Shown in pieces: positions 45,001-56,815 of a stretch of DNA of 64,000 nucleotides. The notes under the pieces were generated by a model. The model was not told the DNA's origin. It was given only the letters and a program-made list of their open reading frames with translations, and searched no databases. The DNA comes from Lineus longissimus. Its lineage: Eukaryota; Nemertea; Pilidiophora; Heteronemertea; Lineidae. The stretch covers positions 20,852,070 to 20,916,069 of the forward strand of contig NC_088314.1 of NCBI RefSeq assembly GCF_910592395.1. The letters are read 5' to 3'. Position 1 is the first letter of the stretch. Each line of letters begins with the position of its first letter. The position numbers and the translations under genes are program-made.

Positions 45001-47113
45001 CGAAGGATATTTTTGCTGCCAACACCGATTTTTCTCTCTGCCAACACTGATTCCTACCATTGCACCAGATGTAATCACAGGTGCATAAAGATGGTGTGAA
45101 ATATTCAGCTAGTCTTCTACCAAAACCTTGTGGTGTGACCTTGTAACATTTTTCTAATCATAATTTCAGGTTCGTCTGATATTTGCGTGTATCCTGGCGC
45201 CGCTGAATGTCTACCTGGCATTCCTGGTTGCTAAGGAGTTTGGATTCTTGAGTTTCAGGATAGTTGGAGCGTCTGAACTGCTGCAGCATCTTTACAAACA
45301 AGCGGCTGCCTTCTCTTGTCTTCTCAAGTTTGATTTGGAAGTGTCGGTAAGTTTTTAGTAACTCTTCAAAGGAGGTTGTGCCAAGCCGGAATTTATAATA
45401 AATGCACAGTTACAGTGTGGAGGGCATTCATCTTAACCCAATAAGTCCAATGCCCACCATGATAACAGACAGAGCACGTTTACAATAAAAGTTGGTTTGA
45501 ATTTTGCAAACAAATTGCTCAGATATTGAATTGAAGGTTGGCCTCACTGGAATGTGACAAATCTCATGTGTTTCCTTTTTCAGATCAGCTTCATTGTTCT
45601 CGCACTCCAGCAAGGTACCAGGATCACCTCGGCGGAAATCATCACACTTCTGGTTGGCCTTCCTTACTCTCTTGTCTATTCTGTGTTAGGGACTGTGGCA
45701 GTAAGTATTACTCCTTGATTGAGGGTCAAAGCTGGCAATATATATAACAATGTTGGCTTGTTGTGCCCACTTTCTCTACTTGCAGCCGTCCATGTCAGTG
45801 GTTGTCCATGCGATGACTAGTGGCTCTGCCGGCTGATGCCAGACTTGAGCAGCCGTCCATGTCAGTGGTTGCCCATGCGATGACTAGTGGCTCTGCCGGC
45901 TGATGCCAGACTTGAGCAGCCGTCCATGTCAGTGGTTGCCCATGCGATGACTAGTGGCTCTGCCGGCTGATGCCAAACTTGAGAGGGATATTGATGGATC
46001 TCCATAATCCTTGGGTTTTGTGATGAAGACATACACCACCTCTAAAAGATTGAAATGTATTTTCCAAAAATGAATGGAGGAGGGGGGGCTATATTGGTAA
46101 AGTGACAAGTTCATTATTCATATTTGCATGTTTCAGATGTTTAAGGAGTGGAAAGTTGCCATGTGGATATTTGGATTCCTTTCACTTCCAGGTGTAGGCT
46201 TCATCATTTTCAAGTTCTATGAGGTGAGCAAGGCCTGATATAGGCTACTTGACATAATTTCTGTGGCTGGTCATAGTTCTCAGAATTGTCACAAAAATCC
46301 AAAACAAAGTATCGCTGTTCTTCCTGTCAAGTATGATGGAGTGAATCCTAAGGTTGACTGACTGTCTGATGTCTGACGTCTGTCCTAGAATTTGGACAGA
46401 GTTTTCACCACAGACTGTTTGTTACTCATTGATTAGTTGCTTGGTCTTCTTACTGCATATCTGCAACATGTCCATCTCAAGTTTTTCCAGCTTAACTTAT
46501 TATTTTCAATCATTTTCAGCTTTACAGTTCTTTAGATACTGAGGTTGTTGGTTCTGCTGCTGTTGTGACTTACGCTCCGCTGATTGCTGGTGAGTTAGAA
46601 AGATCGTTCTTTATCTGCTTGCTGAGTTATTGCCCAGAATGCTTATTGTTGGAAGAAGGGCCTTCTCCCTAACTAGAGAACAACTGGCTGAGTTGAAGGT
46701 TGAGCTTGTTGCACAGAAGCACGCTAGGCTTTTAAAGAGCTACCTAGGACAGCGCTCACTCAAGCTCAACCTGGACAGAGTGGTGATCAGTGTGGGCTTC
46801 TAATCCATGAGTTAGATGCCAAAACAAGTCTGCCAACATGCACGGTGTATCTGATGGCTCAATGCTATGTTATTATCAAAGTTTTAATCCCTAGATTCAA
46901 ATTGTTTTTGATGCTCCCAGATAATGATAATTTTTTGATTTTTCAGGTTCTATTTATCTGATTGTCCATGTTGTCCTCATCCTAGAAGCTGTGCTTGTTT
47001 ACCGAGGATTTGGGAAGGGTTTGAGAGAAGCAGCATATACTGCTCCCCCAAATGAAAGGACTAATCTGCTGTTTGGTGTGAGAGTGAAACGCAATCCACC
47101 AAGGCAATCATAG
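39045..47113 (+). CDS. Multi-pass membrane protein, unrecognised (8 exons)
   Basis: Exons: 39045-39128, 44391-44565, 44826-44971, 45170-45346, 45584-45700, 46137-46223, 46520-46589, 46947-47113. They total 1023 nt, or 340 residues, and all junctions keep frame with GT-AG borders. The first exon (28 residues, MDESSATSS...) is joined across a 5.3-kb intron because both ends are phase 0 and nothing else nearby fits; this is the least certain junction. About eight hydrophobic segments lie near residues 41-60, 77-96, 107-126, 137-158, 180-205, 213-233, 239-258 and 289-308. A basic loop RERRFE and a polar loop between segments 4 and 5 (EFGFLSFRIVGASELLQHLY) stand out. The C-terminus is short and basic. 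I do not recognise a named family or catalytic motif. The divergent partner is DDX20. Confidence 0.82.
39300..40950. other. Intron 1 of membrane-protein gene, left part
   Basis: Contains a short duplication at about 39602-39680 (AGCTCCTGGGTGGGTTTACAGTGG twice, in part; core CTCCTGGGTGGGTTTACAG, also CACCTGGGTGGGTTTACAG at 39559), an AT-rich block (39700-39830) and otherwise nothing recognisable. Confidence 0.35.
40960..41745. repeat. Approximately 280-bp tandem repeat, three copies
   Basis: ACCTTGACCTA(T/C)CTCAACTA begins at about 40972, 41252 and 41532. Each copy holds ATCCAAGATCTGCAACCTGTC and TTCTTGAACCTTAAAAATATG phrases in full or in part. Shorter internal repeats (AGCAAGATATCTTAAATCTC, about 35-bp period) lie within; the third copy is shortened. 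It lies in intron 1 of the membrane-protein gene. Confidence 0.85.
41746..44136. other. Intron 1 of membrane-protein gene, right part
   Basis: Two related blocks, 42130-42200 and 42395-42480 (GGCCATCGGCATTCAA...ATGATTA(C/A)(T/C)), indicate another diverged duplication. A short (TGAT)n tail at about 43065-43080 may mark the end of an old retroposon. No gene recognised. Confidence 0.3.
44137..44175 (+). repeat. AACAAGAGGCCC-type dispersed repeat fragment
   Basis: AACAAGAGGCCCAAGTGCCT followed by GGCGCTCAGC resembles a very common dispersed repeat that I recall from bivalve and related genomes. Only a short piece is recognisable. It is used here as a weak taxonomic hint. Confidence 0.35.
44655..44750. 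mobile_element. Partial pogo-like MITE, second copy
   Basis: GGACAGCACTTGTCAGTCTC and AGAGAGGTTCTACTGTA match the right half of the element at 37983-38139; a TCAGGACACCTCTC phrase is duplicated on its left. No left terminus is visible. Lies in intron 2 of the membrane-protein gene. Confidence 0.65.
45784..45981. repeat. 67-bp tandem repeat, three copies
   Basis: AGCCGTCCATGTCAGTGG starts at 45784, 45851 and 45918, an exact 67-bp period. The copies are nearly identical and include a GCCGGC palindrome within TGGCTCTGCCGGCTGATGCC. The array lies in intron 5 of the membrane-protein gene, upstream of the exon 6 acceptor at 46136. Confidence 0.95.
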
Positions 47114-47783
47114 AGCTCTTCAAGTGTTCAACTGAATAAAACAACTAATCTGCTCTCTGCTGTTAGAGTGAAATGTGCTCGAGTGAGAAAATCATAGAAC
47201 TGTGATTCTGGATGTGACTGATGTGATATTGGAAATTTTTACTATTACTTGTACAAGAATCACCTGAGTGAATCGCCAACAGCCTCTCCTTTTACAAGAC
47301 ACAGTTCAAAGGTATTCTCAGTCTGAGGCTGGATTCACTTCCTTGACTCGGAGAGGTGGGCAACCCTCAGAGAGGTGGTTGCTGGTTTGCCCATGCGAGT
47401 GTGTCCTGTCTCATTAAGAATTCATTGGATGATGAATAAGCTTTATTGTCTTCTTTCTAAACTCTTGGAGGTCGAGGCTGCTACAAAGCACCACTTTGTA
47501 TTCAACTAAAACACTTTATCTTCAAGAAAAAATCTGAAAATTCTTGTGTTTTCCGGCATTAAAATATGGTTTGGGTAGTCACCCATTGTACATTTGGTTC
47601 CCTGCATGCATCTATTATCTCTGAATTAGTGTGCTGTTATCATTTTTCTGTTGCTAGGTAACCTCTGTTTCTATCATGTTGATCATTTCACTGTTGCTAG
47701 GTTACAGCCACCTGAATCATGTTATCATTTATCGTTGCTAATATAGTGTTTATAAATGTATTTGTTATTTTCCTATGTCTTTG

Positions 47784-47789
47784 AATAAA
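47784..47789 (+). terminator. Poly(A) signal AATAAA, membrane-protein gene
   Basis: Lies 670 bp after the stop at 47113 in AT-rich sequence, followed by a TGTCCTGATGTTTGGTCTG GU-rich stretch. An earlier AATAAA at about 47135 is also available for a short 3' UTR. Confidence 0.5.
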
Positions 47790-47809
47790 GCATTATTTTA
47801 ATATATTGT

Positions 47810-49546
47810 CCTGATGTTTGGTCTGTTATTACTCTAGAATATTAGAGAACATTCGTTGGTAAGTGTTTCAGAAGTCACCAGTCTTGTGTAATAGTAAGGA
47901 ATTGGTATGCTTGCCTGTTATCCCTCTCCGAAAGCAAGTCCACTATTTACAGCTTCTGGTTGAGATGTGGTGAAGTTGTAGATGCTCAGGCCGAGAATAA
48001 ACCACACTACTATGTTTTACCACCTACAAGAGGTGGACATGAATAGGCCTACCACGTGGTAACTAAACCTTCCACATGCGGGCATTGGAGATCCACCTCA
48101 TAAAATGGCGGCATCTCGAACACAAGTCTTCAGGCCTTCAGGTGCCCTGTGATCCACCTGAAGACACAAGATCCAACCACCTTCGAGAGACGGATTGGTT
48201 GTGGTCAAGTCCATCTCCATGCTTTAGTCATGTGATTTATAGAGTGTCTGAAAGGAGAGGACTTCTGGTCGGTGGGAGGGCTTAAAGTGGAAACTTTATG
48301 GTTGGGGCATCGCATTACTCAGTGGGAGTCCTCCAATGGTTCACTTGGTGAGGGTGTTATGGGAATACTAGGCTCCCAGGACAATCTATTCATCATCCAT
48401 AGCCTTTCCATGTAAGTCGGAGACATGAGGCCGTTCCAACGTGTCCGGTGTAGGGAAACTTGTTGAAGATCAGAAATCAGTTGCGAGCCGGCTTGTCCCT
48501 CAGGGGCAGACCGCTAGTGGTTCTGACGAGATAGAATTGGAAGGGGCAGTTTTATTATTAGTAGCTAGTCAGTATCCAATACCCACTCCACTGAAAGGTT
48601 GACACTGTTCAACAAATCGGCAAAGAGATCAACAAATAAAAGAGACATTTTTACTAGGTGGGTTTTGTCATCGATTCCTCTCATAGTGAGATGTTGGTTG
48701 TGACATTCGCCGCTAGTGCGACCGAGCGATGATACCAGTTAGTCCTCAGGTCGATCGGCCCTTGCCCCGTAGCCAGTGGGCTCCTGTAATCTTGTTGTCA
48801 CCTCTGATAAAAGGATCAGCCAGATTTGGAGTTCTCTTTACTTCCTTTACTTATGGACATTATCGGTAAAAATCAGCTGTAAGCGCTTTAACAGCTGAAA
48901 CGTTCTGGGAGCGCTATATAAATGACAGACTTATATGTATATATATACACGTATATATTCCTAACTCCAATCTCTAAGCGCCTGATGACAATCGGGTGCA
49001 GGCTACTTTCTCGCCCAGAGCAGGTTTGGTGGAAAAAGGTGTCCGCCATGAAATGTCTGCACAGGCAACGAGATTGTGTCATCATCTCCCCGGTACATGT
49101 ATATCTAACTTGTAATTGTCTCAGGCTGATCCGAGTGTTCCGTTAACCGAGTGTCTTGACAGGGAAGGACACTCGGCTGGCTGTGTTCCCAGTGCCCTGT
49201 CTACACGTAAGAGTTACATTTCGATCTTCTGGGTTACACTTGTTTTGGACACGATTCATGCACATTTCATTCGTTTAATCACTGAAGCGCTAGATTAAAA
49301 ATCGGGCGACGCATCGTTCGGAGTCCGTTTCGCGCCCGGCATCCACTGCATGACGGTGGCATGACGTCATGGCTCCTCGTCCAAGTGATGACGTCACTGA
49401 TGTTAACCGAGCCGTTGGTAACGCAGTTCCGTAGTTACGTTGTTGCCGATTTGGCTCACATTTTCGATCCGATTTTTTTCCTTTATTATTTGACAAAAAA
49501 TCGTATTTTGACTGGACGGATCATTGACAGACGACAGAGGGTAACC
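47810..49546. other. Intergenic region with LINE/SINE-type tail
   Basis: Mostly unique sequence. TAAGCGCTTTAACAGC...GGAGCGCTATATAAATG (about 48878-48924) resembles the conserved 3' end shared by many L2/CR1-like LINEs and their SINEs, so a truncated retroposon ending near 48930 is likely. The last few hundred bases before 49547 contain the words TGACGTCA (about 49361 and 49388, within ATGACGTCATGG and ATGACGTCACTG), two CRE-like palindromes 150-190 bp before the next gene's ATG. Confidence 0.45.
49361..49397. promoter_or_regulatory. Paired CRE palindromes upstream of coiled-coil gene
   Basis: Two TGACGTCA palindromes lie about 27 bp apart (within GCATGACGTCATGGC and GTGATGACGTCACTGATG), 150-190 bp before the ATG at 49547. 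Paired, closely spaced CREs are a plausible CREB/ATF control element. Function is inferred only from motif and position. Confidence 0.5.
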
Positions 49547-52500
49547 ATGGGTAAGTAGATAGACAGCATCGAATCATATATCCGATTTCTTTGATGCTTG
49601 AGACCGAATTTATGACGCTGACAGGAAGCGGCCAAGACCTTCCCTCTATGTTTGCAGGTTTCCCTAAACTTCCCAAAATCTTCCGAAAGAAGTCGAAGAA
49701 GAGGAAGTTGTTGGAGGAGAAGGAAGAGGAAAACCGAGTCCTTGAGGAGCGGCGAAAAGATTCGGAGGATGAATTAGCAAAGGTGAAAGATGAATCTGAG
49801 AAGAGGGAATCTTTATTGGCCGAGGTGGCAAAGCAGAAGGATTCTTTGGCGGTTTTGTTGACAAATGAGAAAGCAGAGAAGGAAGCGAAGGTTCGCGTTC
49901 TTGAGGCAAGTTTAAAGGAGTTGACAGAAAAGTTAGCAGAGGTGAAAGATGACTCCGAGAAGAAAGCAATTTTGTTGCGCGAGATTGCAAAGCAAAAGGA
50001 GGTTTTGGTTGAGGAAAAGGGGGAGTTGGAACAGGTAGTAAACCGTAAGACGACCCAGCTGAACGAGTTGAAGGCACGGGTAGAGGAATTGAGGGCCGAG
50101 TGTATCAAGCAGCAAGAGTTCGTCACCGAGTCAAAGAAAGATTATGACAGGGTTTTGGTAAAGAAAAATGTTGTAGAAGAGTTCGTCGCTGATTTGAAGA
50201 AGAATTATGACAGGGCTGTGCAACAGAAAAGGAATTTAGAAGAGGATGTGGAAAACCGTGACAAGGACATCGAAAAGATAAGGCAGGAGTTCGAGAATGA
50301 TTTGGAGAAGGAGAGGAAGAAAACGCTCACTGCCTTGAATGACCTTGCTCACGTGAGTACATGCACTCCTTTCGAAGGAGATCGGTTTTTCACATAAAAT
50401 GGCTGCCAGCAGCATTACACTGCTGTCCCCTCGTAAACTTACCATCTTTAGGCAGAAGTCTTATTAATTTACCCGTCTGAAACAGCTGACTCAACAGATG
50501 ACGACCTATCGGACATCACAATATTTTGCCCTCATGGCATCATACTGACGATTCAATCATTCGTGCTCATCCAAGATGTCTCATTTTCACAATTGCTCTT
50601 GGATTTTCATTAAACTTACCTCAAGTTTTAAATGGATTAAAATGGTAGGACAGGATGTACCGATTAATTTTTTTTACTAATTTCAGTCCAAGGCACTGGA
50701 AGACTTGTTGAAACAAAACTTGGCGACTCAGAAGGAACTGAGGAAGAAACAGACAATTGAGATGAACAATATGGCCGAAGGAATTGAGAGAAGTCAACAA
50801 GCACTAAAGATGGAAAAGATAATGGCAGAAATGGAGAGACAGAATATTGAGGTGCAGACGTTCAAGAATGTGCGAGACGGAGTCCCGATTGATGGCGGAC
50901 CAGGCATAAAGGCAGAGCATCTCTCGAAGGATCTGCAGAAGAGGTTTTCACACATGCAGGTTGAGAATAGTCTTATGAAAGACGAGCTGGAAAAATTACG
51001 ATCACTGAAGAAAACGTACTCGGTGGTGGACAGCTTCTCACCGTTTGAGAGCTCTGACTTGTCAAAGGAAGGTCAAAGTCTGACCTTGATCGTCGACCCT
51101 GAGATTGATAAGGTCAACAGCTTGCTTGCGGAACTCAGTTCGGCGCATGAAATGAGGGATCAGTTGGAGCAGGTGATTGACGGAATGAGAGAAGAAAGGA
51201 AACGGGATAAAATCAAAATTGACGAATTAAATGATCGCCTCAAGCAGCTGAGTGAGGAGGTGAAGGAGAACCTGTGCGCAAGTGTGGATAATAATGATGG
51301 AAGTGATGCTGTGACCCTGGGTGATGATAAAATAGATGACAAGGTCCAATCAACAAAGGATGAACGAGGTTCGCTGCAGGAACTGATTGACAAGATGGCG
51401 CAGGAGAAAGAGGAAAAGAGCCGGGACGAAATCAAAGAGAAGGACTTGGAGAAGAGTAGGAATGAGTTACAGCGGAACGTTTCTGAACTGCAAGCAGAGA
51501 ACAGCATGCTGAAATCAGAACTGAACAAGTTATTTGGTGCGGATAGCGGCACGGCTTGGCCACAGGACACTAGTAAGAAGGAGAAGTTGTTGGAAGAAAC
51601 AAAAGAAAAGTATGAGAAGGAAATTGAAACATTGACCGCCGATATTGAGAGTCTTCGCACAGCACAAAAGGAACAGGCGAAGGGAAACGCGTCTGACCAG
51701 CCTAAGACAAGTGACCTGCAGCGCAAAGTCTCGGAGTTGCAGGCTGAGAACAGCTTGCTGAATGGTGAGCTGAACAAGTTATTTGGTGCTAATAGCGGCA
51801 TGGTTTGCCCTAATGCCACAGGTCAGTCAAGTGAGAAGGATAAATCGCTGGAAGAAACGAAGAAAAAACACAGGAAGGAAATTGAAACATTGAATGAAGA
51901 GATTGAGAAACTTCGCACAGCACAAAAGGAACCGGCCAAAGAAAGTGCACCCGACCAGCCTAAGACAAGTGACCTGCAGCTCAGAGTCTCGGAGTTGCAG
52001 GCTGAGAACAGCTTGCTGAATGGTGAGCTGAACAAGTTATTTCGAGCAGATAGTGGCACTGTTTCCCCTCAAAACACGAGCAAAAAAGATAAATTGTCGG
52101 AGGAATCAAAGGAAAAGTATGAGAAGGAAATTGAAACATTGAATGCAGAGATTGAGAAACTTCGCACAGCACAAAAGGAACCGGCCAAAGAAAGTGCGTC
52201 CGACCAGCCTAAGACAAGTGACCTGCAGCGCAAAGTCTCGGAGTTGCAGGCCGAGAACAGCTTACTGAATGCTGAGCTGAACAAGTTATTTGGTGCTAAT
52301 AGCGGCATGGTTTGCCCTAATGCCACAGGTCAGTCAAGTGAGAAGGATAAATCGCTGGAAGAAACGAAGGAAAAACACAGGAAGGAAGTTGAAACATTGA
52401 ATGCAGAGATTGAGAAACTTCGCACAGCACAAAAGGAACCGGCCAAAGAAAGTGCGCCTGACCAGCCTAAGACAAGTGACCTGCAGCGCAAAGTCTCGGA

Positions 52501-54615
52501 GTTGCAGGCTGAGAACAGCTTGCTGAATGGTGAGCTGAACAAGTTATTTCGAGCAGATAGTGGCACTGTTTCCCCTCAAAACACGAGCAAAAAAGATAAA
52601 TTGATGGAGGAATCAAAGGAAAAATATGAGAAGGAAATTGAAACATTGAATGCAGAGATTGAGAAACTTCGCACAGCACAAAAGGAACCGGCCAAAGAAA
52701 GTGCGCCTGACCAGCCTAAGACAAGTGACTTGCAGCGCAAAGTCTTGGAGTTGCAGGCCGAGAACAGCTTACTGAATGCTGAGCTGAACAAGTTATTTGG
52801 TGCTAATAGCGGCATGGTTTGCCCTAATGCCACAGGTCAGTCAAGTGAGAAGGATAAATCGCTGGAAGAAACGAAGGAAAAACAAAGGAAGGAAATTGAA
52901 ACATTGATCGCCGAAAAGGAACCGGCCAAATCTAATGAGCCAGACCAGCCCCCTGCAAGTGATTCTCAACATTGCACATGCGATCGTCCTGACACAAATG
53001 AAAAACGCAAACTTCAACAAGAAAAGAAGAAAGCTTCAGTCGCTGACAGTTCTGCAGTCCCTCGAAACAAGGAGCAGATCGAGCGGTTGACCTCGAAGTT
53101 GAACATCAAGGTCCAGGATGTGAAAGGAGAACTCAGTGCCTTACAAGAACTTAAGGATAGATTGGACGAAGACGTTAACGAATTGAGGAAAGTGAAGAAA
53201 CGGGACGACAAGAAAATAGAGGAACTTACGAAGAAGATCAACATTATGAAGGAGAAAAGAGACGAAGCAGAGAAGTTAAAGAAAGATGCTGAAGGTAAGA
53301 CTTAGTTGGCAGTGTGTTTCCAGGGTTAGCTTGCTTCTGCTATGTCCCAATAGCTCAAAGAAGCACAATCGTTACATCAGCACTTGGGGAAATCTGCCAG
53401 CTGAAAGCAAAAGCTTTGGATAGGTTACTTTTCTGCTTCTATCTAAATTCGATTTTGATAACGAACTTGCCTTTACATAGTTGACCTTCATGGACAGGAA
53501 TCCTTTCTCTTTCAGCTCAAATCGACACACTAAAGTCCGACTTGCAAAAACACGTACTTGAGATAAATGAGCTTAGTGAGAGGTTAGATGATGCAGAGCA
53601 GGACTTCGAGAAAACCCGTGTCAACTTGGCATCCACGGACCAGGTCAGGCAGCAGCTACTCCGCGCTCATACCAGCGAATGCCATGCCAGAGCCAATCTA
53701 CAGGAGGAAGCAGAAAGGCTGAAGGCGGAGAAGGCAACTCTGCAGAAGACACTTGATAAAGAGAGGCAGTTTGCAGCAGAGCAAGTGATACTCATTGAGA
53801 AGGAGTACCAGGATCTACAGGATCAAATGACGAAGTGTGAAGCAGACAGGACCATGTTGAGAGAGAAGGTTGAGAGTCTTCTTGACCAGTTAGGGGAATG
53901 TGACGAAGAAAATAAGGAGTTACACAAGCTTGTTGGTGAGAATAAACGACTCAAGGACCAAGTCTACGGCTATGAGGACGAGCTTTGGGAGATGCAGGAG
54001 GATAACGTATCTTTCAAGAAGGCGAAGGAGAGCTTGTTGGCGTGCAACAAAGAATTAGCAGCCAAGGTAGCGCGGGCCGCCAAGAGGAACGAACATCTGA
54101 CTACAAGGGTAGAGACCCTTGAGGGGCAACTGGAAGTGTTTCGGCAACTTGGAGGTGAAGAACTAGAAAGCAAAGGAGAACCTGTCAGTTCAGGTCAGGA
54201 AAATGACGACTTGGACAACAATGCAGTGGCTGTGGAGCAGACGGATCAGAAGGATGATGAGAAAGGCGAAGACCACGTATCTGAGAAATGTGAAGTGGAG
54301 ACTGTGCGGAGGGCTCCCAAGATGCAGAAAAGACATGATCGTGCTTTGATTGAGAAAGTGATGGTAGAAAAGGTAGAGCGCTTTAAGGAAACTGTGAGGT
54401 CAATCCCGGAGGAAGAAAAATTAGATAGACGCCACGAGGAACATGAAGACCACCAAGACCAACATGAAAATGAGCTACGACTTAAAGTACCCGAGAAACG
54501 TAAAGAGAACGTGGTGCGAGGGTGTCTGATGACGCCGCAGAGGGTTTGTACTGGCGGGAAGAGAGCGGAGAGTGAGTATACAACATTCTTTCCTATTGTT
54601 GGAAGGCGTCTGTAG
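49547..54615 (+). CDS. Long coiled-coil protein with amplified internal repeats (4 exons)
   Basis: Exons 49547-49550 (ATG G), 49658-50352, 50687-53294 and 53516-54615 give 4407 nt, or 1468 residues. The start was chosen because ACCATGG|GTAAGT gives a perfect Kozak site and donor, and joins in frame at TTTGCAG|GTTTCCC to read MGFPKLPKIFRKKSKKRK. Without that microexon the frame could start at 49591. Almost the whole protein is charged heptad-like coiled coil rich in E, K, L and Q. Residues about 492-990 are six units of 83-86 residues of two alternating types (LFGANSGMVCPNATGQSS and LFRADSGTVSPQNTSKKDKL), so the repeating block is a dimer of 169 residues (507 bp). The C-terminus is basic. It is probably a structural or scaffolding protein. 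I recognise no orthologue and no motor, kinase or membrane domain. Confidence 0.83.
51463..52965 (+). repeat. 507-bp higher-order coding repeat
   Basis: Six units start at about 51469, 51715, 51971, 52222, 52478 and 52729. Units 2, 4 and 6 resemble each other more than their neighbours, as do 3 and 5. The 507-bp spacing between like units recurs exactly (for example 52069 to 52576 and 52326 to 52833). This is a recent dimer-wise duplication within one exon, with frame preserved. Confidence 0.95.
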
Positions 54616-56213
54616 GTGTCCAGGCCGCGACAAGATTCTGGAAGTAGACTTCAGGCGTGAAAAGACCAGTGTCACCAACCACGAAATAGTCACATGTAAC
54701 TTATACGCACAAACTTAGATATGATGTGTGTAAATTGATTGGATTTTAATCAATCGCCAATTGATTGATTATTTCTGGTATCTGTAGTCACGTGTTAGTT
54801 GGCAGAGAGAATATTCTTAGATCTGCTTGGAGAATGCGGTAATGGAAACCGTCGCTTAATTACTGACTCTGCCACATCTCGAAGTAAGTGGCTCGAATTG
54901 GAGATTGGTGGATTCAACTCGAGTCACAATTGACGCTGGCTATAAACTGGCATGAAACCCTCAGACTAATTTATGTTTTGCATGGTGACGTTGTTTGGAA
55001 TGAGACCTGATTGATGATATATTTGTACCTGTTTGGGGTGAGCATGGTGAGGGCATTCCATCCTGAACTTCAGAGCCTTTACCGAGGGAGGAGCAGCGTA
55101 CGACTCTGGTATTCAATGACGGACGACCGGGCTTCGATGGGTTAGCCTTCTCAAAAACCTCGGGTCAAGATGGAGTGAAGATTTATTGGGCCGTGGGCCA
55201 AATCCAAAAAGGAGCTTAGTTTTTAAATTCGTGACAACATTTTTGGGGTAGAGTGAAAATGCTCTTATGGTTAAGTGAGGTGCTTACTTTGCCCCCAAAT
55301 GTAGTTAGAATGTCAGTATCTTGGATTTGGCGAACAGCCTGTAGAGGGAGTGTTTGGATGATGAGTTATCACTCCTATTCACCATGATTCTGTTCTCTTT
55401 CTTTTTAGGGAAAGCCTCTCTTAACTCTCGTCAGTAATGTTTAAAAAACAAAAAAACATAAAAAATAAAAAAAATAGAAAAAATAAAAAACAAAAAAAAG
55501 TTAAAAATGGTAATCATACAAAAAAAGTTAAAAACAGGTATAATAAAAAAAAGGTAAAAAAAGGAAATCAAAAAAAGTTTTTAAAAATTCAAAAATATTG
55601 AATGACCAAAAAAGTTTTAAAAAAGAAAAACAAATGAAAATGTTGAATCTAGAATATGTGGTATAAGGTATAACTTGTGTTACATAAAAGTCACAATGTG
55701 TGGTTTTTGGCAAGTACCACGTACATTTAGGCCTGGTTTTACTGTATTTGGTCTATGTGTTACTTGAAATGCAATTTAAAACACAATATTGTCCAGTTCA
55801 ATTTTGTATTGTTGATTTTAAACTGCATACATACAATGTACATGATCACGCAGAATCATGTACTGTACATTTGTTACACAAAGTGTGTATTTGTGATGTA
55901 CACTCATCTACGTGTTACGTATGCAAAATAATAGAAGAATCGATAACATTGTGTTATCTTAGTTGAACAGTGAGAGAATTTTAGAAAGAAATAGAAATCA
56001 CAAAAATAAGTCATCATGAGTAAAGTCAAATTTTTTAAATAATTTGAAAAAATTATGACTTGGTTTTAGCGTATATTCATATCTAGCGTTAATTTAGGCC
56101 AGCTTAGAAGCCTACGTGTAGATTAGATTAGTAATGTTACATTTGCGATCATGTTGAATCAAATTGTGCAATGCTTCTTACGTGCATGCATCGTTAAGGT
56201 AAAAGCTTAAAAG
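54616..56213. other. 3' flank of coiled-coil gene; A-rich block
   Basis: The block at 55440-55640 is a long A-rich low-complexity stretch with several AATAAA words, which may serve as the polyadenylation region of the plus-strand gene. The remainder is AT-rich. No other gene recognised. Confidence 0.4.
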
Positions 56214-56490
56214 GTCGAAATATAGTTTAATTTTTCGGAAACTTTTGAAATTATCAGGAAAATAAGATATAAAGAAAATTCGAAATATAGTTTAATTTTT
56301 TTTGGAAACTTTAGAAATTATCAGGAAATATATAATAAGATATAAAGAAAATTCGAAATATAGTTTAATTTTTTTTGGAAACTTTAGAAATTATCAGGAA
56401 ATATATAATAAGATATAAAGAAAATTCGAAATATAGTTTAATTTTTTTTGGAAACTTTAGAAATTATCAGGAAATATATAATAAGATATT
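56214..56490. repeat. 73-bp AT-rich tandem repeat, about four copies
   Basis: CGAAATATAGTTTAATTTTT recurs with a 73-bp period at about 56281, 56354 and 56427. A shortened first copy starts near 56215. Copies 2-4 are almost identical. Confidence 0.9.
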
Positions 56491-56629
56491 AAGAATTAAG
56501 CCAGAATTCGGCACCTTTTTTGAAAACTCGAGGAGAAAGAAACGGGGAAGCAAGTTGGTCTTAAGCAGCAAACGGAAAAATATCTCAACTAAAATATCAC
56601 AACATTACTAAAAAAAAACAACGGTATCC

Positions 56630-56815
56630 ACCAAACTATTGAAAAACCAAGGAAATATCAACCAAATTAATGAAAAATGAAGACGATATCGACCAAAACT
56701 ATTGAAAAACCAAGGAAATATCAACCAAATTAATGAAAAACGAAGACGATATCGACCAAACTATTGAAAAACCAAGAGGCTTTCGACCAACTTATTGAAA
56801 AACTAAGAACGGAAA
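56630..56815. repeat. Approximately 61-bp AT-rich tandem repeat, about three copies
   Basis: CTATTGAAAAACCAAGGAAA, then CAACCAAATTAATGAAAAA, then GAAGACGATATCGACCAAA recur at about 56637, 56698 and 56760 (the last diverged). Adjacent to, but different from, the 73-bp repeat. Confidence 0.85.

Noticed and set aside
49521-53244. Several long antisense frames across the coiled-coil gene
   Set aside because: They are mirrors of E/K/L-rich codons on the plus strand, rich in S, F and L, and repeat in step with the 507-bp coding repeat. No independent start or splice evidence.
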